Shown here in pieces: positions 53,806 through 63,319 of a DNA stretch of 64,000 nt. Positions within the stretch are counted from its first letter, which is position 1. Each line of letters begins with the position of its first letter. The notes under the pieces were generated by a model. That model did no database searches and had not been told where the DNA came from. It worked only from the letters and a program-made list of their open reading frames with translations. A program made the position numbers and the translations under genes. Source of the DNA: Bacteroidota bacterium (GTDB lineage: Bacteria; Bacteroidota; Bacteroidia; Bacteroidales; UBA7960); contig REDJ01000232.1 of NCBI GenBank assembly GCA_007693555.1, forward strand, positions 1 through 64,000, written 5' to 3'.

Positions 53806-54501
53806 ATGTCAAAAACCAAGCACACTGAAAAATATTACGAAACCCTGGCAAAATCCAATTTAAAATTCAAAAAACAGATTCAGTTTTATGAAAAAGTTTT
53901 GCGCAGCCTCAATGCGATAGTATTTGTTTTTGATATGAATAACTTCAAAATGCTATGGGTGAATGATTCTTTTAAAAAAATCCTGGGATACAAAAAATCA
54001 ACCAGAAGTATACCTGAGCAAGAGATAATAAATGTATATCACCCTGACGACAGGGATGTGCTGAGAGAAATGCGTAATTATTTTACTCACAACAAATCGG
54101 GTACATTTACAGCAATCTTTAAATTCCGTGATGCCAAGAATAAATATTTGTGGCTTTGTACCGCTGCAAGTATTTTCAGACGCACCACCGATGAATCGGT
54201 TTTTGAAGTAGTGGGTGTTTCAATCGATTTTACCAATCAGTTTTCCTATAATAAAAATCTGAAGCTGATTTCCCGTGAAAAACTGCAGGATTTAAATAAA
54301 GATACCATCAAGAGAATTACACCACGCGAAAAGGAAATATTAAAATACTTTGCCAATGGTTATAAAACAAGAGAAATTGCAGCAAAATTTAATTTGAGTT
54401 TTCATACGGTTAATAACCACCGGAAAAATATTTTAAAGAAGCTAAAGATTAAGAACCTTGCGGCGCTTGTTAATTTTGCCGTTGAAAATGGTCTGGATTA
54501 A
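53806..54501 (+). CDS. PAS domain-LuxR HTH transcriptional regulator
   Basis: The 231-residue cytoplasmic protein has an N-terminal coiled segment, a PAS domain (about 30-145: NAIVFVFDMNNFKMLWVNDSF, then YHPDDR and a PAC-like FEVVGVSIDFT) and a C-terminal LuxR/GerE HTH (about 165-225: RITPREKEILKYFANG, REIAAKFNLSFHTVNNHRKNI). There is no receiver domain, so it is probably controlled by ligand or protein contact at the PAS domain. It is convergent with, and only 8 bases from, the hybrid kinase gene. Confidence 0.9.
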   Translation: MSKTKHTEKYYETLAKSNLKFKKQIQFYEKVLRSLNAIVFVFDMNNFKMLWVNDSFKKILGYKKSTRSIPEQEIINVYHPDDRDVLREMRNYFTHNKSGTFTAIFKFRDAKNKYLWLCTAASIFRRTTDESVFEVVGVSIDFTNQFSYNKNLKLISREKLQDLNKDTIKRITPREKEILKYFANGYKTREIAAKFNLSFHTVNNHRKNILKKLKIKNLAALVNFAVENGLD

Positions 54502-54509
54502 ATCCGTAT

Positions 54510-57500
54510 TCAGGATTTGCTTTCATACTTATCCTTCAACTCATCAAGAGATTTTTTCAAATCTGACATCATTTCCCTGATAAGAATATTTTTGTTATCG
54601 ATGTAGCTTTTATTGATTCGGATGATTGAATTGATGGTTTCTATAATTTCAATCAGTCCGCTTGACTCAAGCTCCTGTGATTTGTCTTTAGCCACATTTT
54701 CCATATAACTGATGGCTTTACTTGGTTCTTGCTTGCGGAGCATTGTACTTAACTTCACCAGTATTTCAATATTAATATCGCCATCATCAGGCTTTGGTTG
54801 TCTGTCTGATACTATGGCAGGTGCAGTATGTTTAATTTCTGCCGGCTCGGGAAGGTAAGTTTTTATGAGCCTGTAAAGTTCCTTAGGACTGAAAGGCTTA
54901 CAAATCAATTCATTCATACCTGCTTCCTTAACACTATCCTTCACTTCTCCGGGTGCTGCTGCGCTGAGCGCAAATATGGGTACTCTTGAATAGTAATCTG
55001 AAAGTTTCCTGAGTTTACGTGTGGTTTCAAAGCCATCTATTCCAGGCATTTGAATATCCATCAGGATAAGGTCAAAGTCATTGCGGGTAGCCATTTGCAT
55101 GGCTATATAACCATCTTCGGCAATATGAAGCTTACACTTCCATTTGTCGAAGATTTTTTTGGCTACCATAATATTCATGACATTGTCTTCCACCAGCATA
55201 ATGTTATATCCTTCCAAACTAAGTGAGTCAAGTCTTTCAGGTATTTCATCCTTTTTTTGTGCTTCATCCTGCCGGTATGGAAAATCTATTTCAAATGAGA
55301 ACAGTGAGCCTTCATCCGGCTTGCTTTCCACTGAAATACGGCTGTTGTGCATGAAAAGCAAGCTTTTTACAATAGCCAGACCAAGCCCGGTACCACCATA
55401 TTTACGAGAGGTTTCAGAGCTTGCCTGGGTAAATACCTCAAACAGTGATTCAATCTTGTCGGCATGTATACCGATACCGGTATCTTTAATGCCAAAATAT
55501 AGCTTACAGCTTTCATGGTCGCGGCTTTGCTGACGAATGATGAGCTTGACTCCTCCTTTTTCTGTGAATTTAATGGCATTGGAAATAAGGTTCTTTAAAA
55601 TCTGACCAAGCCTGAGGGGGTCGCCCATTATAACCTGTGGAATGTTCTCATCGAAATCGAGTTCAAGTCTGATTCCCTTTTCCTGAGCGCGCAAAAGATT
55701 GGTATTAACAATTTTATTAAGGTAATCGCGTGCGTTTATGGGTATACTTTCAAGCTCCAGTTTACCTGCTTCTATTTTTGAATAATCCAGGATGTCATTT
55801 ACAATGCTGAGCAGATCACGTGCTGAGAATCCAAGAATTTCAAGATTCTCCTTCTGAGCAGGATCTTCAGCTTCATTTATCAGCATATCAGCCATTACGA
55901 TAATAGCATTTAGGGGTGTACGTATCTCATGGCTCATTACCGATAGGAAATCTGATTTGGTTTTGGCGGCGGCAATGGCTTGTTTGCGGGCAGCAATGAT
56001 TTCTTCTTCGTAGTTTTTTCGCGAAGTAATATCAAGAGAAGTACCAAAGAATCCTGTAATCTTACCTTCCTTTTTGATGGGTTTGACAGTGGCTTCAATG
56101 TAAGTGATTACATTGTCGGGTTTCAGTGCCCTGCATTCATATTTTGCATAACCTTCGTTTCGGGCCTTTTCTATAGCTGCAAGCACCTGCTCTCTGTCAT
56201 CCGGATGAATATAATCATAAAAGTCCTTTCCATAAGGTGCTCCATTTGCAGGATCCAGCCCGTATTGCTCAAACATCTGATCAGTCCATTGTGCAGTTTC
56301 ATTCTCAAAATCAACAGACCAGTTACCGAACCCAGCCAGTTTCTGTGCATCCAGAAGTTTTTCACCGGCATCACGAAGCTTCATCTCAATGGCTTTCTGG
56401 TCAGTGACACAATTCCATACACTTAAAACGGCGGCATCTCCTGTTCCAGGAAGTGCAATAGGTACCTTTGAATATTGAAAATAGCGTTCCCTGTTTTCTA
56501 TGGGGTCAAAAAACTTTTCTTCACGGTGAATTTCTTTTCCCTGTTCAATAACCATCTTATCTTCATGGATACTGTTTTCCATGGCCGTGCGTGGTGAATC
56601 AAGCTCGGTTTCAGTTTTTCCTTTTATATCACGCGGATGTTTTCCCAGGTAATCGGCAAATGCTTTGTTAACATGATGATAACGATTCTGCAAGTCTCTT
56701 ACATAAATAAATTGCGGAACATGGTCCATGATTTCCCTAAGCAGCTTTTTGCTGCTTAGCAGTGCTTCCCCTGATTTTTTCTTTTCACTGATGTCATTTT
56801 TTACCGCCAGAAAATTCAGAATGGTACCATTCTCATCCATTATGGGACTGATGGTAACTTCTTCCCAGAACAATTCACCGTTTTTCTTTTTATTCAGCAA
56901 CTCTCCTTCCCATTTCACACCCATTTTAATGATTTTCCACATCTTTTCATATACATCAATTTCATGCTCACCTGATTTTAAAATGCGGGTATGTTCTCCA
57001 TAAACCTCCTTGAAAGTATAGCCGGTTTTTTCTTCAAATGCAGGGTTGACGAATTCAATTTTTCCCTCAGGATCAGTAATTATGATTGTGTTTGCACTTT
57101 GGTTAACCGCCGCACTGAACAATTGCGACTTTTTGCGAAGCACTTTCTTTTCCTGCCTTTCCTTGCTCAGTTCAAGCATTATACTAAACTCTTTTTCGCT
57201 GACAGGTAGTTTTATTATGTTTTCAAAAAAGTGCGCATTGCGGCTGTATTGGTATAAAGATTCATTTTCGGGTTCTGCAATGATACAAATGGAATTTTCA
57301 TATCCTTCAATTATTTCAAGGATTTGTTTGAGCTGGGGTTTATGTTTTTCCTTTAGTTCAATTACAATTATGTTACTAAGGCTATCTTCAGGGATTTGCT
57401 TTTCAGAAAAAGATGAACCAAGTGGCAGGCATTTGTCCCTGGATTCCTCAAAGACATGGGTAATGGTTTTGCAAAAACCGGTACTGGAAAAAAATACCGT

Positions 57501-57518
57501 CAGACTGTATTTCTTCAT
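54510..57518 (-). CDS. Hybrid histidine kinase with three PAS domains
   Basis: The 1002-residue protein has no membrane segment, so it is a cytoplasmic sensor. The domains are a degenerate receiver-like N-terminus (about 1-125), PAS1 (about 147-255: ANTIIITDPEGKIEFVNPAF), PAS2 (about 265-380: FIYVRDLQNRYHHVNKAF) and PAS3 (about 390-505: GFGNWSVDFENETAQWT). A HisKA domain with phospho-accepting His530 (SHEIRTPLNAI), HATPase_c (NAIKFTEKGG, DTGIGI, GTGLGLAI), a receiver with Asp821 (ILMDIQMPG) and a C-terminal helical segment (about 905-1002), perhaps a degenerate HPt, complete it. The PAS-LuxR protein encoded convergently may act in the same circuit, but it lacks a receiver. Confidence 0.93.
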   Translation of the reverse strand: MKKYSLTVFFSSTGFCKTITHVFEESRDKCLPLGSSFSEKQIPEDSLSNIIVIELKEKHKPQLKQILEIIEGYENSICIIAEPENESLYQYSRNAHFFENIIKLPVSEKEFSIMLELSKERQEKKVLRKKSQLFSAAVNQSANTIIITDPEGKIEFVNPAFEEKTGYTFKEVYGEHTRILKSGEHEIDVYEKMWKIIKMGVKWEGELLNKKKNGELFWEEVTISPIMDENGTILNFLAVKNDISEKKKSGEALLSSKKLLREIMDHVPQFIYVRDLQNRYHHVNKAFADYLGKHPRDIKGKTETELDSPRTAMENSIHEDKMVIEQGKEIHREEKFFDPIENRERYFQYSKVPIALPGTGDAAVLSVWNCVTDQKAIEMKLRDAGEKLLDAQKLAGFGNWSVDFENETAQWTDQMFEQYGLDPANGAPYGKDFYDYIHPDDREQVLAAIEKARNEGYAKYECRALKPDNVITYIEATVKPIKKEGKITGFFGTSLDITSRKNYEEEIIAARKQAIAAAKTKSDFLSVMSHEIRTPLNAIIVMADMLINEAEDPAQKENLEILGFSARDLLSIVNDILDYSKIEAGKLELESIPINARDYLNKIVNTNLLRAQEKGIRLELDFDENIPQVIMGDPLRLGQILKNLISNAIKFTEKGGVKLIIRQQSRDHESCKLYFGIKDTGIGIHADKIESLFEVFTQASSETSRKYGGTGLGLAIVKSLLFMHNSRISVESKPDEGSLFSFEIDFPYRQDEAQKKDEIPERLDSLSLEGYNIMLVEDNVMNIMVAKKIFDKWKCKLHIAEDGYIAMQMATRNDFDLILMDIQMPGIDGFETTRKLRKLSDYYSRVPIFALSAAAPGEVKDSVKEAGMNELICKPFSPKELYRLIKTYLPEPAEIKHTAPAIVSDRQPKPDDGDINIEILVKLSTMLRKQEPSKAISYMENVAKDKSQELESSGLIEIIETINSIIRINKSYIDNKNILIREMMSDLKKSLDELKDKYESKS

Positions 57519-57744
57519 GGGTCATGAATTAATTAAAAAGAGAGAAACTCCAATAATAATGAAAACTCTCCGGGCAAAAAACTTATTTATCTACTGATTA
57601 GTAATTCAGTATGTTGCATGAATATTTAATCAAAATCGTATTAATTCATACCCGGGGAATAATCATTTTATGTATATGCATACGAAATCAAGGAGAAAAG
57701 GTTATTGCGGATAATGAGGAAATTGCATTTCCTTATTTTTACAA

Positions 57745-57777
57745 AAAAAGCCCCCGAGATATATTCAGGGGCTTTTT
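57745..57777 (-). terminator. Terminator of tRNA-Gln
   Basis: AAAAAGCCCC (57745-57754) pairs with GGGGCTTTTT (57768-57777). On the minus strand it begins 4 bases after the tRNA-Gln 3' end and ends in a T-run, so it stops the tRNA transcript. Confidence 0.9.
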
Positions 57778-57780
57778 ACG

Positions 57781-57851
57781 TTGACCGACTAGGATTCGAA
57801 CCTAGACAGGCAGAACCAAAATCTGCAGTGCTACCGTTACACCATCGGTCA
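57781..57851 (-). tRNA. tRNA-Gln (anticodon TTG)
   Basis: Read on the minus strand from 57851, the acceptor TGACCGA pairs with TCGGTCA. The D-arm has GGTGTAACGGTAGCAC, the anticodon stem GCAGA/TCTGC closes loop TTTTGGT with anticodon TTG, and the T-arm has GGTTCGAATCC. Discriminator A; CCA is not encoded, unlike tRNA-Ser in this window. Length 71. Confidence 0.95.
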
Positions 57852-57871
57852 ATGTTTTTATTAACGGACTG

Positions 57872-57902
57872 CAAAAGTAGAGAAAAAAAATTTTCAGGCA
57901 AA
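57872..57902 (-). promoter_or_regulatory. Promoter of tRNA-Gln (TTTG-N19-TACTTTTG)
   Basis: On the minus strand TTTG (57902-57899) is followed after exactly 19 bases by TACTTTTG (57879-57872), a full match to the Bacteroidota consensus. Transcription would start about 7 bases later, some 14 bases before the tRNA. Confidence 0.85.
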
Positions 57903-58123
57903 AAAAAATATAAAAATATTTGGTTAGCACAATTATAATTCTACAGCCAGAGTTTCATAATAAAACATTATTTGCTTGCAAAATTTTTCAGCCATTCCTG
58001 CGATTACTTAAATGAATGTTAAATTACATATTCAATTGCTGTTTTTCTTTTTATCTTCGCAGTCGAAAAATACCATGCATAAAGAGAAGATATTTTATCC
58101 AATTATCACCAATCCTATTTTCA

Positions 58124-61100
58124 ATGGACCTGAAATCGTATAAACCTGTCAACAACATTCTTGGATGGCTGATGTTTCTGGCAGCCACTACAGTATTTAT
58201 GCTTACCCTTGAACCCACAGCAAGTTTCTGGGATGCCGGAGAACGGCTCGCAACTTCATTCAAACTGCAGATTGCTCACCCGCCCGGAGCACCATTATAC
58301 CAGATGCTGGCACGTATGTTTTCTTTGCTGGCATTGGGTGATGTTACCCGTGTTGCCTATTGGATCAATGCCATGTCTGCAGTGGCGGGTGGTCTTACTG
58401 TAACGTACCTTTTCTGGACAGTAGGCATGCTGGGTCACCGCATTCTTAAAGCAACTCCAGATATTAACAGCTCAAAAACATGGGCAGTATGGGGTGCAGG
58501 TATTGTTGGGGGTCTTACCCTTACATTCAGCGATTCTTTTTGGTTCACAGCAGTAGAAGCTGAGGTTTATATTACTTCCTTGTTTCTTACAGCATTTGTT
58601 TTCTGGTGTATCCTCAAATGGGAGGCAACAGAACATGAACCCGATTCGCTTAAGTGGCTTGTGCTGATAGCATTTATCATAGGTTTATCAATAGGAGTAC
58701 ACATGCTCAATTTGCTTGCCATACCAGCTATTGTATTTGTGTATTACTTCAAGAAGTTCAAAACCACACGCTGGGGCATAGTCCTAACAGGCATTTTAGC
58801 ACTGGCTTTATTGGGTTTCATTCAAAATGTTTTTATCCCCGGTGTGCTTACAGTTGACTGGTGGTTTGAGAGGTTTTTCGTAAATTCTTTAGGTTTGCCT
58901 TTTCATACCGGAACAATTTTTTATTTTCTCTTAATTATTGCCCTAATAACTTATGGCTTGTATTATACCCATAAGAAGAAAAAAGTGCTCTTCAATACAA
59001 TTATTCTGGCGTTTACTTTTATCCTTATCGGTTATACCTCTTTCATGATGCTGGTAATACGTTCTAATGCGCATGTACCCATCAATGAAAATGCTCCGAA
59101 AAATGCACTGGCGATGAAGGCATACCTGGGGCGTGAGCAATATGGCGCATGGCCATTACTTTACGGTCCGTATTACAATGCTCCCATAGAAAACGTAGAA
59201 GACGGCCGGCCTGTATGGCGCGCTGATACAGTACAAGGAAGATACATTATTACTGACCATCGCAGAGGTACCGTACCGGTATATAATCCTGAATTTACAA
59301 CTGTATTTCCACGCATGTGGAGCAGCCGGAGCCAGCATGCGAGGGCATATGAAAGCTGGGGCAGGGTGCAGGGTCGGCCTGTCAGGGTGCAGCAAAGAGA
59401 CGGTACCACACAAGTAATTAACAGGCCTACCTTTGGGGAGAACCTCAGGTTCTTTTTTTCTTATCAGCTAGGGCATATGTACATGCGGTATTTAATGTGG
59501 AATTTTGCCGGTCGTCAAAATGACATACAAGGCCATGGTGAGCCTACACGTGGTAACTGGATGAGTGGTATAAAACCCCTGGATAGTATTTTCCTCGGAC
59601 CGCAGGATAACCTGCCTGAAAGTATCACATCCAACCCAGGTCACAGCAAATATTATATGCTTCCATTCCTGCTCGGAATTATTGGCCTGGTATTCCAGGC
59701 TTCAAGAAAACCGGATGATGCATTCGTTGTAGGCCTGCTCTTCTTTATGACAGGTATTGCAATTATTATATACCTGAATCAGTGGCCTTTTCAACCCAGA
59801 GAGCGTGATTATTCATATATAGGCTCATTTTATGCTTTCTCTATATGGGTTGGGCTGGGTGTTCTGGCCGTTGCCGATACATTCCAGCGAAAACTCAAAG
59901 GAAAGTTACCGGCAATACTGGCAACAGCTTTATGTATTTTGCTGGTGCCGGTAATTATGGCTAAGGAAAACTGGAACAATCATGACCGTTCAGGCAGATA
60001 TACAACCCGTGATGTGGCCATTAACTATCTGGAATCCTGTGCTCCAAATGCAATTATTTTTACCATGGGCGACAATGATACCTTCCCACTCTGGTATGCG
60101 CAGGAAGTAGAAGGAATTCGAACCGATATAAAAGTTGTAAATCTAAGTCTGCTCAATACCGACTGGTACATTGACGGAATGATGCGCCGGAAGACCTACG
60201 ATGCTGATCCCGTGCCCTTTTCTATGGAACCCATACAATATCGTGATGGCACACGTGATTTCCTTCATATTATAGAACAACCAAGCCTTGAGGGTCAATA
60301 TATCGACTTAAGAAGGATTATCAGGTTCATTACCAACGATGCACAGGTACATCCCCGTTTGGGGGATAATTACTTCCCCACCCGCAGGTTCAGTATCCCG
60401 GTTGATTCTGCAACTGTGGTAGCAAATGGCACAGTAGCCCCGGAAGATGCTCATCTTATAGTGGATGCTGTTGAATGGGAAGTACCCGGAATGGGATTTC
60501 AGAAAAATAATATTATGATGCTGGATTTCCTGGCAACCAATAACTGGGAGCGTCCGGTATATTTTGCCATTACAACAGGTTCAGAAGCTTACATCGGTTT
60601 AGAAGAATATTTCCAGCTTGAAGGAATGGCCTATCGCCTTGTGCCTATCAGAACTCCTTCGAGAGGAGGCGAAACAGGCAGAATAAATACCCGCATCTTG
60701 TATGATAACATCATGAATAAGTTCCAGTGGGGTAATATGTACGACCCTTCTGTCTATCTTAATGAAGACAATATCAGGCTTACCGTCAATTTCCGTAACA
60801 TCTTCCAGCGCCTTGCCAATGCATTAATTGTTGAAGGGCAAACAGATAAAGCCGTTGAAGTGCTTGATAAAGCGATGAAAATAATGCCTGAACATAACGT
60901 ACCCTACAATTTCTTTACTTTGCTGATTGCAGAGGCATACTACAGGGCGGATGCCTTTGATAAGGGCAACGCCATATTTGAAAGGATGATAGAACTGGAA
61001 GAACAGAATCTTAATTATTACTTCTCTTTCAGAGGTCGCCGTGCTAATCTTGTTGAAAGCAACAAGCAGGAATCACTGGCCATTATGCAGCGAATCAGTC

Positions 61101-61192
61101 ACCTCGCAGTTATGAATGACCAGGAGGAACTTGCAGAAAGATCCGGTGACATTTTTGAACGTTTTTATGACCTTTACATGCAAGGGATATAG
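58124..61192 (+). CDS. DUF2723 family (GT117-type) multi-pass membrane protein
   Basis: The 1022-residue protein is read from ATG 58124 (MDLKSYKPVNNILGW); in-frame codons from 58016 would precede a promoter-like TATCTTCG at 58052-58059 and are rejected. It has the DUF2723 signature in the first loop (EPTASFWDAGERLATSFKLQIAHPPGAPLYQ, key residues D and E in WDAGE), about eleven to thirteen membrane helices up to residue 650, a soluble lumenal-type domain, and a C-terminal TPR-like helical stretch (about 885-1005). The layout recalls GT-C fold glycosyltransferases of the protein O-mannosyltransferase kind, and the family is listed as GT117. Likely role: glycosylation of exported proteins or surface glycan; unproven. 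Confidence 0.88.
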   Translation: MDLKSYKPVNNILGWLMFLAATTVFMLTLEPTASFWDAGERLATSFKLQIAHPPGAPLYQMLARMFSLLALGDVTRVAYWINAMSAVAGGLTVTYLFWTVGMLGHRILKATPDINSSKTWAVWGAGIVGGLTLTFSDSFWFTAVEAEVYITSLFLTAFVFWCILKWEATEHEPDSLKWLVLIAFIIGLSIGVHMLNLLAIPAIVFVYYFKKFKTTRWGIVLTGILALALLGFIQNVFIPGVLTVDWWFERFFVNSLGLPFHTGTIFYFLLIIALITYGLYYTHKKKKVLFNTIILAFTFILIGYTSFMMLVIRSNAHVPINENAPKNALAMKAYLGREQYGAWPLLYGPYYNAPIENVEDGRPVWRADTVQGRYIITDHRRGTVPVYNPEFTTVFPRMWSSRSQHARAYESWGRVQGRPVRVQQRDGTTQVINRPTFGENLRFFFSYQLGHMYMRYLMWNFAGRQNDIQGHGEPTRGNWMSGIKPLDSIFLGPQDNLPESITSNPGHSKYYMLPFLLGIIGLVFQASRKPDDAFVVGLLFFMTGIAIIIYLNQWPFQPRERDYSYIGSFYAFSIWVGLGVLAVADTFQRKLKGKLPAILATALCILLVPVIMAKENWNNHDRSGRYTTRDVAINYLESCAPNAIIFTMGDNDTFPLWYAQEVEGIRTDIKVVNLSLLNTDWYIDGMMRRKTYDADPVPFSMEPIQYRDGTRDFLHIIEQPSLEGQYIDLRRIIRFITNDAQVHPRLGDNYFPTRRFSIPVDSATVVANGTVAPEDAHLIVDAVEWEVPGMGFQKNNIMMLDFLATNNWERPVYFAITTGSEAYIGLEEYFQLEGMAYRLVPIRTPSRGGETGRINTRILYDNIMNKFQWGNMYDPSVYLNEDNIRLTVNFRNIFQRLANALIVEGQTDKAVEVLDKAMKIMPEHNVPYNFFTLLIAEAYYRADAFDKGNAIFERMIELEEQNLNYYFSFRGRRANLVESNKQESLAIMQRISHLAVMNDQEELAERSGDIFERFYDLYMQGI

Positions 61193-61349
61193 AACAGGTT
61201 AAGCTTGAGATTTAGGTTAAGAATAGAAAGTTTGTAAGTTTCAGGTTTGGACTTTAAACTTATTGCATACAAGGCAGAAAATTACTAGCAATCTCAACCT
61301 CAACCTTAATCTTAATCTTTTTCCTAATCTCCTAAAGTTCAGAACATTT
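61193..61349. other. Intergenic region with degenerate 6-7-base repeats
   Basis: Between the DUF2723 gene and the rimP promoter the sequence holds GGTTAAGCTTGAGATTTAGG-like words (from 61198) and, about 90 bases later, the complementary run of CTCAACCTCAACCTTAATC words (61291-61325). They could pair as a long imperfect hairpin. No gene is visible. Confidence 0.5.
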
Positions 61350-61380
61350 TTTGTATTGTTTTAATTTTTAATTAACTTTG
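61350..61380 (+). promoter_or_regulatory. Promoter of the rimP-nusA-infB operon (TTTG-N19-TAACTTTG)
   Basis: TTTG at 61350-61353 is followed after exactly 19 bases by TAACTTTG at 61373-61380, a perfect match to the Bacteroidota housekeeping promoter. It leaves a leader of about 108 bases before rimP. Confidence 0.9.
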
Positions 61381-61495
61381 CGCCACAATTGCAACGGCAA
61401 TGTAGGAACGGGGGGCCTGGAGTCCCCTGTTTTATTGGTATAAGGCTATAATTGAACCAATTACTGAAAAGTTTTAAGAGGAAAATCAGGTATTG
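61381..61495 (+). other. Structured 5' leader of the rimP operon
   Basis: The leader contains two hairpins: ATTGC-AACG-GCAAT (61388-61401) and a GC-rich GGGG/CCCC stem (about 61412-61428). An AAGAGGA sequence near 61476 may serve as ribosome binding site. It matches no riboswitch class that I can recognise. Confidence 0.5.
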
Positions 61496-61972
61496 ATGAT
61501 TGACAAGAATAAAATTATTGAAATATTAGAAGAACATTTGACAAATACAGATCTATTCCTTGTAGATGTTAAGGTTTCCGGTCGGAATAAGATTATGGTT
61601 TTTCTGGATGGAGATAAGGGCGTTCCTATCAGTTCCTGTGCAGAAGTTAGCCGCCATATTGAAACTATTCTTGACAGAGATTTAGAAGATTTTGAACTTG
61701 AAGTATCCTCTGTTGGCCTTGACACCCCTCTGTCTTCACCCAGGCAGTTTAAAAAGAATGTAGGAAGAGATATCATATATTTGGATGCAGAAGGGAAAAA
61801 AGTGAGAGCAAAATTATTGGATGCGGGTGAATCAGAGATTATTGTGGAAAAGGAGGTGCCCAAAAAGAAAAAAAAGAAAAAGGAAGAAAAGGATGATCCT
61901 GTGCAAAAGCTTTCTTATGAAGCTGTAAGAGAGGTAAAAGTTCAGGTTTCTTTTAAAAAACCTGACAAATAA
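61496..61972 (+). CDS. rimP: Ribosome maturation factor RimP
   Basis: The 158-residue protein starts at ATG 61496 (MIDKNKIIEILEE). The N-terminal alpha/beta domain (1-85) has the RimP block SCAEVSRHIETILDRD and VSSVGLDTPLSSPRQF (family LEVSSPGxDRPL), followed by an SH3-like barrel. A very lysine-rich insertion (KKKKKKKEEKDD) lies in the C-terminal part. RimP helps assemble the 30S subunit. It opens the classic rimP-nusA-infB operon, 47 bases before nusA. Confidence 0.94.
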   Translation: MIDKNKIIEILEEHLTNTDLFLVDVKVSGRNKIMVFLDGDKGVPISSCAEVSRHIETILDRDLEDFELEVSSVGLDTPLSSPRQFKKNVGRDIIYLDAEGKKVRAKLLDAGESEIIVEKEVPKKKKKKKEEKDDPVQKLSYEAVREVKVQVSFKKPDK

Positions 61973-62019
61973 TAAAAGATAACTGCAAGATTGATTATTT
62001 ATTTTAATTAAAGAATAAA

Positions 62020-63255
62020 ATGGAAAATATAAATTTGGTTGAGTCGTTTTCGGAATTCAAGGAATTTAAGAACATTGACCGCTCTACCATGATGCTGATC
62101 CTTGAAGACGTATTTCGTAATATGTTGCAGAAGAAGTATGGATCGGCTGAAAATTTCGATATCATTGTAAATATTGACAAGGGTGACCTTGAAGTATGGC
62201 GCAATCGGGTTATCGTAGAAGATGGAGCAGTTGAAGACCCCAATGAGGAAATTCAATATTCTGAAGCTATCAAGATTGAACCTGATTTTGAGATTGGAGA
62301 GGAAGTTTCTGAACCGGTGCGCATGTCTGACTTTGGACGGCGTGAAATTCTGGCCATCAGGCAAAATCTGGCATCTAAAATCCTTGAACTGGAAAAAGAC
62401 AGCATCTACCAAAAATACCAGGAACGCGTGGGTGAATTGATCACTGCCGAGGTTTACCAGGTATGGAAAAAGGAATTGCTTGCACTTGACGATGAAGGCA
62501 TTGAACTTATTCTACCTAAAACCGAACAGATTCCATCCGACTTTTTCCGAAAAGGAGATACTGTCAGGGCAGTAGTAGCCAGTGTTGAAATAAAAAATAA
62601 CAATCCACTGATTATACTCTCACGTACTTCCAATGTTTTTCTGGAAAGATTATTTGAGCAGGAAGTTCCGGAGGTACATGACGGACTTATTACCATCAGG
62701 AAGATAGTAAGAGCCCCGGGCGAAAGAGCCAAAGTTGCTGTCGAATCTTACGATGATCGTATTGATCCTGTTGGAGCATGCGTGGGTATGAAAGGCTCAA
62801 GGATTCATGGTATTGTTCGCGAATTGCGCAATGAGAATATTGATGTTATTAATTTCACTTCCAACCCCAGCCTTTACATATCCCGTGCGCTAAGCCCGGC
62901 AAAAATTTCCAGTATCAATATAGATGAGGAAACCAAAAGGGCAGAAGTTTACCTTAAGCCAGACCAGGTCTCCCTGGCAATAGGTAAAGGAGGTTTTAAT
63001 ATAAAACTTGCCGGTACGCTTACCGGCTATGAAATTGATGTATACCGTGACACAGATCAGGATACTGAAGATGTTGACATTCACGAATTTGCCGATGAAA
63101 TAGAACAATGGATCATTGATGAGTTCAAGGCTGTGGGTCTTGACACAGCAAAAAGTATTTTGAATCTGAGCATTGAAGATTTGGTGAAAAGAGTAGACCT
63201 GGAAGAAGAAACCATAAAGGAAGTGATAAGCATATTAAAAGCAGAATTTGAATAA
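62020..63255 (+). CDS. nusA: Transcription termination/antitermination factor NusA
   Basis: The 411-residue protein has the NusA N-terminal RNA-polymerase-binding domain (1-125), an S1 domain (about 130-200: GELITAEVYQ, FFRKGDTVRAVV) and two KH domains (about 230-345) with GACVGMKGSRI and LAIGKGGFNIKLA. A C-terminal helical region (about 365-411) resembles a single acidic repeat. NusA modulates pausing, termination and antitermination. It lies between rimP and infB as in most bacteria. The length fits NusA without the full second C-terminal repeat found in Proteobacteria. Confidence 0.97.
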   Translation: MENINLVESFSEFKEFKNIDRSTMMLILEDVFRNMLQKKYGSAENFDIIVNIDKGDLEVWRNRVIVEDGAVEDPNEEIQYSEAIKIEPDFEIGEEVSEPVRMSDFGRREILAIRQNLASKILELEKDSIYQKYQERVGELITAEVYQVWKKELLALDDEGIELILPKTEQIPSDFFRKGDTVRAVVASVEIKNNNPLIILSRTSNVFLERLFEQEVPEVHDGLITIRKIVRAPGERAKVAVESYDDRIDPVGACVGMKGSRIHGIVRELRNENIDVINFTSNPSLYISRALSPAKISSINIDEETKRAEVYLKPDQVSLAIGKGGFNIKLAGTLTGYEIDVYRDTDQDTEDVDIHEFADEIEQWIIDEFKAVGLDTAKSILNLSIEDLVKRVDLEEETIKEVISILKAEFE

Positions 63256-63319
63256 ATTATATAACTTTGCAGACATTTTTCGGAGGCTGCAGAATTTTTT
63301 TGTAAATCAAGAAACCCGT

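Noticed and set aside
57705-57938. Plus-strand frame across the tRNA-Gln region
   Set aside because: It covers the promoter, tRNA and terminator of tRNA-Gln on the opposite strand and looks like the common spurious protein predicted antisense to tRNAs.
63262-63269. Internal promoter TAACTTTG before infB
   Set aside because: The octamer matches the -7 element but the nearest TTTG is only 11 bases upstream, and infB is expected to be co-transcribed from the rimP promoter.
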